DNA of 55,000 nt from Neocallimastix lanati (nom. inval.) (taxonomy: Eukaryota > Neocallimastigomycota > Neocallimastigomycetes > Neocallimastigales > Neocallimastigaceae), in assembly GCA_016946835.1 (NCBI GenBank), contig JACVTC010000072.1, positions 455,001 to 510,000 on the forward strand. The letters are read 5' to 3'. Below are positions 44,701 through 55,000 of the stretch, one piece after another. Within the stretch, counting starts at the first letter, position 1. Each line of letters begins with the position of its first letter. A program made the position numbers and the translations under genes. Below the pieces are notes generated by a model that was given only the letters and a program-made list of their open reading frames with translations, was not told the DNA's origin and ran no database searches.

Positions 44701-47390
44701 TATTGATTGAAAAAGACATATTTGATTATGGAATGTTTGAAACGAATTCAGTTCCTAAAATAAAATTTGATATTAAAAACGTTGGTAGTATTGGTACTCA
44801 TTATTCCATTGTTCATAGAAATAGTGATTCTAATATACAATTTAGTAATAAAACAGGGTTTATTCGACCAAATGATTTTACCACAGTTAAAATGTTTTAT
44901 ATCAGTAATAATAAACAATTTGGACCCTTTGTCGAAGTTTTTGATATACTTTATGACCTTATAAATTCTAGTGTTCCTTTTAAAGTAATAGGAGATTGTA
45001 ATCATGCTTTAATTCATCCTCAAGAAATAAATTCAGTAGATTTAGGATTATGTCCTATTTTTGAACACACAAAAAAGAGTATAACATTAAAGAATTATGG
45101 TAAATTCCCATTAACATATAAAATCAAAGTTGTCTATCCAATTCTTTGTAATGTTATTAAAGGTGTATTAAATGGAAATGAGAGTCAAGTTATTAAATTT
45201 TCATGGATGCCAACTGGAGGATATGTTCTTCATTCTACAGCTACATTATCATCAAATGCTGGTAACTATCCTATATCAATAACGGGAAGAGGTACACTTC
45301 CAAAAATTAATATATCTTCTGAAAAAATAGATTATGGAATATGTGCTCTCAATTGTACCTATGAAAAAATACTTACTATTAAAAATGTTGGTTTAGTTAA
45401 ATTTAAATGGAGTGTACAACAACAAAATCAAGATTTTATTTTATCAAATAAAGATGGTGAACTTAATGTTAATGAAAGTGTGGATATAAAAATTAATTTC
45501 ACACCAAGAAATTTAAAATGTTATCAATCTATTTTATATTTGGAATGTAAAGGTTTAACCAGTAGAGAAATTCAATTAGTTGGTGTAGGTGGAAATATGA
45601 AATTCTATATATCTCCTAGAGTTGTTGATATGGGTAATTTTTTTTTTTTAGCTTTATTTTTAATTTTTATTAATATATATTTATTATTATATAAGTATAT
45701 ATATAAATTTTTAATAGTAAGATTTTTTTTACTAATTATAAATAAATTTTTTATTGAAATTCCTCATATATTTTTAATTAAAAAAAAAAGGTGTATGTTC
45801 TAAAGGATTATTGACTACTGGTAGTTTTACTATTAGATCCAAAGGAGAAGTTACTATCTATTCAGATTTTTCAGAAGGAAAAAAATTAAAACCAAACAAT
45901 ATGTTATTTGTTCCAAAATCAATTGTTCTTCCACCTGGAAATTCTCATAAGTGTAAATTTGATATTATACCATATGATGAAGGACCATTTGAATATAGAT
46001 TAATTATATCAACAAAAGAAAAAATATATAGAATAAAAATAAAAGGTAATTAGTATAATTGTTATTAAATTAAAAATAAAAATAAAAATAAAAATAATAG
46101 AAGAAAAAAAGAAATAAACTTGATTAAACATTGAATTATTTATTATTAAAAATATTCATCTATATAGGAAATAGTAAAGAATTAACGTATACTCCAATAG
46201 TTAAAGAAATATTAGATAAAACACAAAATGTAAGTACAATAAATTCATTTAAATTCTTATTAAATTTAATATTAATAATAAAAAAAAATATATATATATA
46301 TATATATGAATTTTATTTTTAAAAATTATATTATAATTAATTATATTGAACAAAATTATAAAATATTTTGTTAAATTATATAATAGCTTATTTTATTGGA
46401 TCCCTTAGAGAATAATGAATATATTAAAATAGATATATTTGATGATCAAATTAATCATTTAAGGAAAAAACTTTTTGATGATAAAGAAATATTTGATATT
46501 ATAGAAGAAAAAGTAAATGAAATTAAATACATTATTACAGGAAATCATAAATATTCAAATAAAGGTGAAAATATTGATAATCATTATTCTTCTAGAACTA
46601 AATATAAACCATCTTCACGAAGAAGATTCTCTTTATTTAAAACACCAATTGTAATTGCAAATATTCCAAAAATTATTTCATCTAAATCAACTAACTCATC
46701 AGTAAATAAATTTAGAAATAATTTCCTTATAAATGGAACTACAAAAGAAAAAGAAAATTCTGTTAAAGAAAATAAAAGTAATAATTCTACTTTATCAAAA
46801 AGTGAATTAATTACTAAGAATAATAATTCAAAAGCTATTACTGATATTAGTAGATCTAATGTTTTATTAAATAATCCATTAAATGTAGAAAAAAATATTA
46901 AATTATCTAATATAAAAAAATATTCCTCTGAAAATGCTCTTGAATTAATAAGCAATCCAAATCAAAAATCATCGAAATTATCAGAAAATGAAAATAATAA
47001 AATAACTAAGCATGAGAGTTTATCATCATTACATAAAAATATTATTTTATATGATAATTTTGTAAAGACTAAAAATGATTTAAAAGATGATGATATATTA
47101 AATAATAATGGTGAACCTATAAGTAAAAAGAATATGATTCTCACTACCTTTATTAATAATGATATTAAAAATATTATAAAATTAAATGAAAATGAAGTAA
47201 TTAGTAAGCCATTCGATAGAAACGACTCTGAAAATATGTATTTAATATTTTCAAAAGGTATAATATCTTCAATAACTTCATTTAAAGAACGATTAATTAA
47301 TAAGGATCTTAAAAATTTAGAGGAAAAAAAGGAATTTATTAATCAAATTAGAAAAGAGGTTAATATTTATATATAATTATTGCATGATTG

Positions 47391-47445
<55 letters not shown>

Positions 47446-47452
47446 ATTATTA

Positions 47453-47492
<40 letters not shown>

Positions 47493-48125
47493 CAAATAAT
47501 AATTAATATTTTTCAAAAAAAAATTTATTAAATAAATATATATAGTTTCTTGAATATAAAATCAACAAATGTAAATTGTTTACTAAAAATAAAGTCGAAT
47601 GTAATGAAGAGGACTCCATTATAAAATTAATTGTTGATTATCCAATACCGAAGGTAAAATAAAATATAAATAATAATTTAAATTCTTTTATTTTTTATTT
47701 TTTATTTTTTTTTTTTTTTACTTTTTATTTTAATCATTTAAATAATATTAATAATAAAAATTATTATAAAAATAATGCATGTAATGATTAAATAATTAAT
47801 AATTGTTATCAATATTTTATTATTTAAATATATTTTTATAATATTATAAATTTAGATTGACAATAACAATATAGATCATATAACTAGTTATATTGAATTT
47901 GAAGGTAAAGAAGATCTGGATGAAATTTTGGCTCGTCCAGTACCATTTAAAATTGAAAGTGATAAAAAATATAAAATTAATATTAAAAGTGTCAAATTTA
48001 ATGAAGAAACTAAACCAAAAAATATAAAGAAAAATAAAAAATATCTTCAATTTAGAAGCATTGACCAACAATATAAAAAGATCTATCAAAATAATGCTAT
48101 AATATATATTCCAAAAAAAAATTAA
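34536..48125 (+). CDS. Giant ASH (ASPM-SPD2-Hydin) repeat protein, probably flagellar/axonemal, ~3986 aa, 12 exons
   Basis: Exons: 34536-34586, 34683-34880, 34992-35820, 36036-36432, 36567-39960, 40091-40243, 40362-45633, 45791-46045, 46168-46229, 46387-47358, 47546-47653, 47856-48125; phases chain from ATG to TAA. Residues about 1-360 are helical and may be HEAT-like ('YYALNFIVKIKENL', 'RDLALFLLPLC'). From about 400 to 3500 there are many Ig-like ASH/MSP-type units, seen as repeated phrases such as 'LNFGIVPPN', 'VEFGPCAVGSKQV', 'NFGLCRINKETVK', 'YEFGNCVIGKKLDV' and 'DYGICALNCTYEK', each followed by a P..G.I/E-type strand. This is the pattern of HYDIN and CFAP47/CFAP65/DLEC1 proteins of axonemes. 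The last ~450 residues are Lys/Asn/Ser-rich and unassigned. An Asn-rich, acidic insert lies at about 1150-1270. Two exons are very large (3.4 and 5.3 kb). Donors GTTTAT (after 39960) and GTTAAT (after 47358) are weak. Family-level call is strong; which ciliary ortholog it is remains open. Confidence 0.8.
38520..38890 (+). repeat. In-frame AAT-rich tract encoding Asn/Asp/Ile low-complexity insert
   Basis: AAT and AATATT triplets within exon 5 of the ASH-protein gene encode poly-Asn, then alternating Asn-Ile, flanked by Asn/Asp/Glu-rich sequence. Unlike the MED6 array, no donor/acceptor pair around it is needed: the frame is open from 36567 to 39960 and ASH-like sequence resumes on both sides. 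It could still be partly spliced out; transcript data would decide. Confidence 0.75.
47396..47492 (+). repeat. (ATT)n array in an intron of the ASH-protein gene
   Basis: ATT/TTA triplets with two small interruptions in the intron between exons ending 47358 and starting 47546. Non-coding. Confidence 0.9.
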
Positions 48126-48255
48126 AATAATATTCTTAATAAAAAAATATTACTTAATACTATTAATTAATATACTTATTTATCATTTCATTAATATAAT
48201 AAAATATTATTATAAAAAAAAATATAATTTATTTAACTTTAAAATGAATATATAT

Positions 48256-48303
<48 letters not shown>

Positions 48304-49141
48304 AATAATAATTTACATTTCTTTTCCTAATATTTACATTTAGAGCAATCATTTTATTTAATAAAAAACTATTTGGTTTTTTATTAAAAAAAACATAAAT
48401 CTATAAAAAAAAATTTTTTGTAATATAATAAAAATTTAAAAAATTATAAACCATTATAATACAATTATGAAAAATATTAATAAAAACTATTTAATATAAA
48501 ATCAATTATTTTATTTTATTTTTTTTTTAATTCTTTTCTTTTATATCATATATTAATTTATTTTATTTTTATTTTATTTTATTTTTATTTTATTTTATTT
48601 TTTATTTTTTTTATTTAAGATTCATAAATAATTTATCTATTTATCTATCTATCTTCCTTTCTTTTTATTTGTTTATTAATATGCTTTATTTTGTTTTATT
48701 TTATTTCCTGATTTATTTAAATTTTGCGAATAATCATATATAATAAATAAAAATATATATTCATAGTTTTTATAAATAAGGGTATTTAATATTATATATT
48801 TTAATTAAAAATAATAATAATAATCTAATAATTATAATATATATATTATTTCTATGATTATAATATTATTTAAATATAATTAATAATTTTTTTATAAATG
48901 TTTATGATAGTAATTAATAATTCATTATAAGATGATATAAAAAGGAAAATATAAGTAAAAAAAATATGATGAATATGAAAAAAATAAATAATAAAATGAT
49001 TATTATATTATTAAAAAATAATAATCTTTTTTTTTTTTTTTTTATATTAAAAATATTAAATTCTATATATTTTTTATTTTTCCTTTTTATATATATAAAT
49101 ATATTTATATATATATTTGATTTTTATTTTTATTCAAGAAA
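48126..49141. other. Intergenic spacer between convergent genes
   Basis: About 1 kb holding the 3' ends of the ASH-protein gene (+) and the FAM72 gene (-). It has an A-run of about 40 nt (48262-48301), TTTTA repeats (48560-48620) and other A/T simple sequence. No gene, RNA or clear terminator was recognised. Confidence 0.7.
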
Positions 49142-50176
<1,035 letters not shown>

Positions 50177-50213
50177 ATTTTATATTAAAAATTGTTAATA
50201 ATATTTTTGATTA

Positions 50214-50266
<53 letters not shown>

Positions 50267-51955
50267 TTATTTGGTGATTAAATTTTTATATTATTAAATA
50301 AATTTATATAAAAAAAATTTTTTTAATAATAAGTTTTTAAATAATTATAAATTAATATAACAATTTGATTTATTATTATTATTATTATTATTATTTAATT
50401 TTATTATCAATTTTAATGCTTAATTTATAATTTGTTTGTACTTTTAGTTAATCAATATATATATGTATATATTTTTTTTTTGGTATTTGTAATTTCTTTA
50501 ATTTTTTCTTTATTCCCTTTTAGTTTTAAATGTTTTTTTTTTAAAAAAAAAAATATTTAATATAATATTAATTTATAATAATTAATGAATTCTTCTTTTC
50601 AGATTTAATTTGTGATTATATTTGATACTTTTTAAATTCTATATTAAATTCTTTATTCTTCCCTAATAAATAAATAAATAAATAAATTAAAAATAAAATA
50701 AATTATATATTGTTTCGAAGAAAAAAAATAAATTTCATAAAAATCAAAAAAAAAATATAATATATATTAATATTTATAAAAAAAATTTTTTTTCTTGAAA
50801 AAAAAAAAAAAAAAAAAAAAAATAAAAATAAAATAAAATAAATGATTTTCTAAATTAATTACTATATGATTAGCATTATAATTTAAATTATTTTTATTAT
50901 TATTACTTATTTTTTTTTTAAAAAAAATTAAAAGGAGAAAATCTATTAAAATAGTTTTATATTTTTTATTAATATCTTTAATTAAATTTTATAAAAAATT
51001 ATTTTAAATATTTTGAAAAAAAAATATATATATATATATTAAATTTATATTATATAATTATTATTATTAGAATGAATAATAAATAGAGCAAATAAAAACT
51101 TTATATTAGCAATAAGTTCTCTTTTTTATAAATAAATATAATATTTTATAATTAAATAATTAAAATAATATTATATAAATAATGTGATATTAAAAAAATA
51201 TTTTTATCCTAATGATACATATTATCATTATTAATAAATTAGATATAAATAGTTAATAATAAATATATATATATTTATTTTATTACAATTACATTATTAA
51301 TTACTTCCAATTATTTTTATCATAATTAGGAAATTAATACAAAAATGAAATTATTATAGAATAAGCTATATGATACATTTATAATACAAAAATAATATGT
51401 TTTAAATATTTTTTTTTTATTTTTATTTTTATTTTTATTTTTATTTTTTTTTTTTTTTGTTATTATTATTTTAAATGATATTAATAAAAAATATAATAAA
51501 AGATTTTATTAAATATTTTGATAACAAGATAATAATAAAAAAAATAAAAACAATTTTATAAAAAAATATGATTAATTTAAAAAAAAAAAAAAAAATTTAA
51601 ATTTTATTATATTTATTAAGAAATAAAATTTTTTTCTAAATTTTTACTACTTTCATTTAAACATTAAATATAAATAAAATTTATCTCATATTATATATCA
51701 GTGGGATTCAAATTAAATAATTATTATTTTATTTATAATATTTATAAATAGAATTATTATAAAAAAAAAAAAATATATATATATATAAAATGGATGATAA
51801 ATTCAAAAAAATAGTAAGAATTTTTTTCCAAAAATAAAATTTAATATTTAAATATTTAAAGTTTGCTCGAAAATCGAAATTGAAATTAATATCTCTAATA
51901 GCATATAGATCTATTTAACTTGTTAATAAAAATTAATTATTGATGATTTAAATAA

Positions 51956-51994
<39 letters not shown>

Positions 51995-53029
51995 TAATTG
52001 TTTCTTTTATACTATTATTTAATTTCATTATTTTTTTTTTGATAAATAAAAAGAAAATTAATGCTGTAGAAGGAGCAAAAAAAATTAAACCATAAAATTT
52101 TTAATATAATTTTTTTTAATATAAAGTTTTTAAAATTAAATTCCTTTTATGGATAATGTCATAAATATTAAATATCTAAATTAAATTTGAATAGGTGACA
52201 TTTTTTTTCTTTTATTTGTTTAAAATTTTCTTTTTTTTTTTTTTTTTTTTGAAGATTTTTGATTAATAGAACAAAATTTATGTTAGTTTTTTTATCCACC
52301 CATCACTAACAAGCCTTTTTATTAAGCAATGAAATAATGATAATGAAATAAATTTTAATTTTATTATTAAATTCATTATTATTTTTATTATTAAAAATAA
52401 TAATTAACATATAAAAAACATGAAATATGAAAATTCAAAAATTGTTTATATTTCATTATTAAAAATTATTAAATATTATTGTATTATTGATATATTAAAG
52501 TTTATAATAATAATAATTGTAATAATTATACTAGTATTCTATAATTGTATTATAATTTATAGAAAAAGTAGTAATAACAATAATTCACAGTTACAATTAA
52601 GTTTTATTAAAAGTATATTTTTTAGCAGTAGTATTTTATGTAGTGATAATTGTATTTATTATTTTTTTTCATTATAATTATTATTATTATTTGTAAAAGT
52701 AGTATTATCAATCATAATTAATTTTATATCAATTATTTTTATTACTTATTATTTATTATTTATTACTTATTATTTATTATTTATTATTTATTATTTATTA
52801 TTTATTATTTATTATTTATTATTTATTATTTATTATTTATTATTTATCTATTTATCTATTTATCTATATATTTATCTATATATTTATTTATTTATTTATT
52901 AATTATTTATCTATCTATTTATTTATTTATTATTTATTATTTATCTATCTATTTATTTATTTATTATCTATCTATTTATCTATCTATTTATTTATTTATT
53001 ATCTATCTATATATCTATTTATTATCTAT

Positions 53030-53120
<91 letters not shown>

Positions 53121-53907
53121 TTAATTTATTTATTATTAATTATTAAAAAAATGTTATTAGTTTAGGTATATTTAGAAACAATATAAATTATATATATATT
53201 AATATAAAAAAAAATTTTTTTTACCAAATTTTAATTTATAAATAAAATCATTGAATAAATTCTATTTTTTTTAATTTAAAATTTTTAATTATTATATTTT
53301 ATAAAGTTTTATATTAATAATTAAAAAAAGATCTTTTATGAAACTTTTAATAAAAAATATATATATTCGTATAAATAAAATTTTTTTTTTAAAAAAAAAA
53401 ATAAGTTACTTCTATTAAAAAAAAAAAAAATTATATTTTAAATATAAATATTTGCTAATAATTTAAAGGTTTTTTTTTTTATTATTATCTTTCTTTTTTC
53501 TTTTTTATAAATGTTTAATTCGTTTATTATTGTAAAATTTTAAAAAATAAATTATTGTTATGTTTTTTCTTTTTAAAAGTAATTAATAGTAGAATAATAT
53601 AATATTTAAAAAACAAAATAGTAATAAAAAACAATATAGTAATAAAAAAAAAAAATAAAATAAAAATAATTCAATTCCAAAAACGTCTATTTTAAATAAA
53701 AATATTTTCCATTACCTCTAAAATAGTTATTTTAGATAAAAGGGTAAAAATAAAAATAAAAATAAAGAAAAAAAGAAAAGAAAGAAAAATCCGAAAGAAT
53801 AAAAAAATCCAAAAGAAAAAGAAACAACATCCAAAAAAAAATAATAATAAAAATAAAAAATATAAAAAAAGAAAAGAAAAGAAAAGAAACATCTAATAAT
53901 AATAAAT
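50177..53907. other. Large AT-rich intergenic region between divergent FAM72 and BUB2
   Basis: About 3.7 kb. It has an ATT array (50218-50268), A/T homopolymers, a long TTTA/TCTA array (about 52738-53130) and purine-rich AAAG repeats just before BUB2 (53870-53890). Small patches of higher complexity occur at about 51862-51915, 52056-52095 and 52295-52345. The first can be read as a two-exon 26-codon frame (51790-51813 + 51862-51918). No protein, tRNA or snRNA was recognised. Confidence 0.6.
52738..53130. repeat. (TTTA)n / (TCTATTTA)n array
   Basis: Begins as ACTTATTATTTATT units, passes through mixed TATCTATTTA units, and ends as an uninterrupted TTTA run of about 90 nt. Non-coding. Confidence 0.95.
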
Positions 53908-54843
53908 ATGAACAATAATATTAATAATAACTATCAATTAACGCTGGATGAGTTAGCCTCATTTCAGTCTCAAAAATCATTTTGTAAAGATAATGAAAAT
54001 ATTACTAATAATATTAATCATGCTCAACCTAATATCCCTCAAAACGTAACAATTAATAATAATAATATTATGATTGCAGAAGGTAAATTACATAGTTTTA
54101 CCAGATTCCGTTATTCAAATGAGTTAAGAAAGAAATATGAAGATCATTTAGAAAAAACAAATCATTCAGAAAAAGAACTTAATGTTGCACTTAATAAATT
54201 ACGAAATATGATATATGAATATGGATTACCTGATGGTTCAGAAGTAATTATTAATACCATTAACTAATAATAAATAAATTATTAAAATTTATATATTAAT
54301 ACAAAATAAAAAAATATATATTTAAAAATAGGACTAAAAAAAATAAAATAAAATATATATTCTTTTACTAATAGAAAAATTTTTTATAATTTTTTTTCTT
54401 TTATAAATTATATTTATTTTTAACAACTATATTTTATATATATATATTTTTTTATAAATTTACTTTTTGGTTATATTAAATCATTTAATTAAATATACAA
54501 TATCTATAATAAAAAAAAATGAAACAAAAATAAAACAAAAAATATATATATATATGTGTATATATACTAAATAAATAAAAAACATTAATAACATTAAAAA
54601 AGATTATGATGAATTCATATACAGCGAGTTTAAGAGGAAAAATATGGAAAATTTTGTTAGGAGTTTATCGTGTTTCAGCTTCAGAATATTTAAAATATGT
54701 TAGTAAAAGAAAGTCGAAGTTTTACGATAAAATTAAAAATGATGGTTTTAGAACTCTTAGAACAGATGAAAAATTTAAACAAAAAGTAACTGATAATATG
54801 ATTGTAAGATTGTTGAATGCCTTCGTATGGTCAAAAGAAAAAG
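53908..54843 (+). CDS. BUB2: BUB2/Cdc16-type TBC-domain GTPase-activating protein, 5' part (runs off the window)
   Basis: Two exons are visible: 53908-54243 and 54603-54843, joined at phase 0. The second ends at phase 1 with a GTAATT donor, and its intron runs past the window end. Exon 1 encodes an Asn-rich N-terminus, then 'SNELRKKYEDHL' and 'LNKLRNMIYEYGLPDGSE'. Exon 2 starts the TBC domain: 'ASLRGKIWKILLGVYRVSAS', 'YDKIKNDGFRTLRTDEKF', 'MIVRLLNAFVW'. These match the BUB2/Cdc16 start of the TBC domain, including the ND-FRTL..D block. BUB2 with BFA1/Byr4 inactivates the Tem1/Spg1 GTPase at the spindle pole, restraining mitotic exit or septation. The catalytic Arg and Gln fingers lie beyond the window. 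The ORF read from 53908 to 54267 alone is truncated only because it enters the intron. Confidence 0.85.
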
Positions 54844-55000
54844 GTAATTTTTTAAGTAAAAAAGTTTTGATTAAAAAAAAAAAAATTACTAATAATTTCA
54901 TATTTTAATTATAATATCATGATATATTTAAATAATTAAAAAACTAATTTTTTTTTCTTATTTATTTTATTTGTTTTCATTTGTTATTATTATTATTATT

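Noticed and set aside
52420-52677. 85-codon frame with a hydrophobic stretch
   Set aside because: Composition is that of AT-rich spacer (Ile/Tyr/Asn/Ser); no family resemblance, splice context or conserved motif.

Overview
The window looks like nuclear DNA of an anaerobic gut fungus (Neocallimastigomycota) or a very close early-diverging, zoosporic fungus. The non-coding DNA is almost purely A+T, with long homopolymers and AAT, AAAT, AAAAT and TTTATA microsatellites. Coding exons stand out as islands of higher complexity. Introns are numerous, with GTAAGT-like donors and AG acceptors. The gene set combines fungal cell-cycle and transcription genes (BUB2, MED6) with a giant protein of the flagellar ASH/Hydin type and a FAM72 homolog. 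The taxon is my inference; I recognised no species-specific marker.

Layout. 1-4.65 kb is a transposon graveyard: a frameshifted LINE reverse transcriptase (+) with its 3' region, a second decayed copy of that 3' region, and a fossil Ty1/copia RT-RNase H on the minus strand. 4.65-7.1 kb is an AT-rich repeat desert. 7.1-14.6 kb (+) is an 11-exon gene for a ~1565-residue protein made of ten EF-hand pairs, with essentially one repeat per phase-0 exon. 14.6-16.2 kb is repeat-rich spacer. 16.2-26.1 kb (-) is a 23-exon chromatin remodeler of ~2038 residues that matches the CHD6-9 (CHD7/CHD8/kismet) class rather than CHD1. 26.1-28.2 kb is spacer. 28.2-31.1 kb (-) is a 13-exon MutY adenine DNA glycosylase. 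31.8-33.8 kb (+) is MED6 in 7 exons, divergent from MutY. 34.5-48.1 kb (+) is a giant ~3986-residue ASH-domain protein in 12 exons. 49.1-50.2 kb (-) is a FAM72 homolog in 4 exons. 50.2-53.9 kb is spacer. 53.9 kb to the end (+) is the 5' part of a BUB2-type TBC GAP gene that runs off the window.

All exon models were assembled by hand from reading frame, splice-site consensus and family conservation. For each complete gene the exon phases chain without a frameshift from ATG to stop, which is the main internal check. The genes do not form an operon or obvious pathway. MutY, CHD, MED6, FAM72 and BUB2 all act in genome maintenance, transcription or the cell cycle, but I read the adjacency as ordinary gene order. 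The least familiar item is the exon-per-repeat EF-hand gene, whose downstream exons almost all begin with an in-frame ATG immediately after the splice acceptor.
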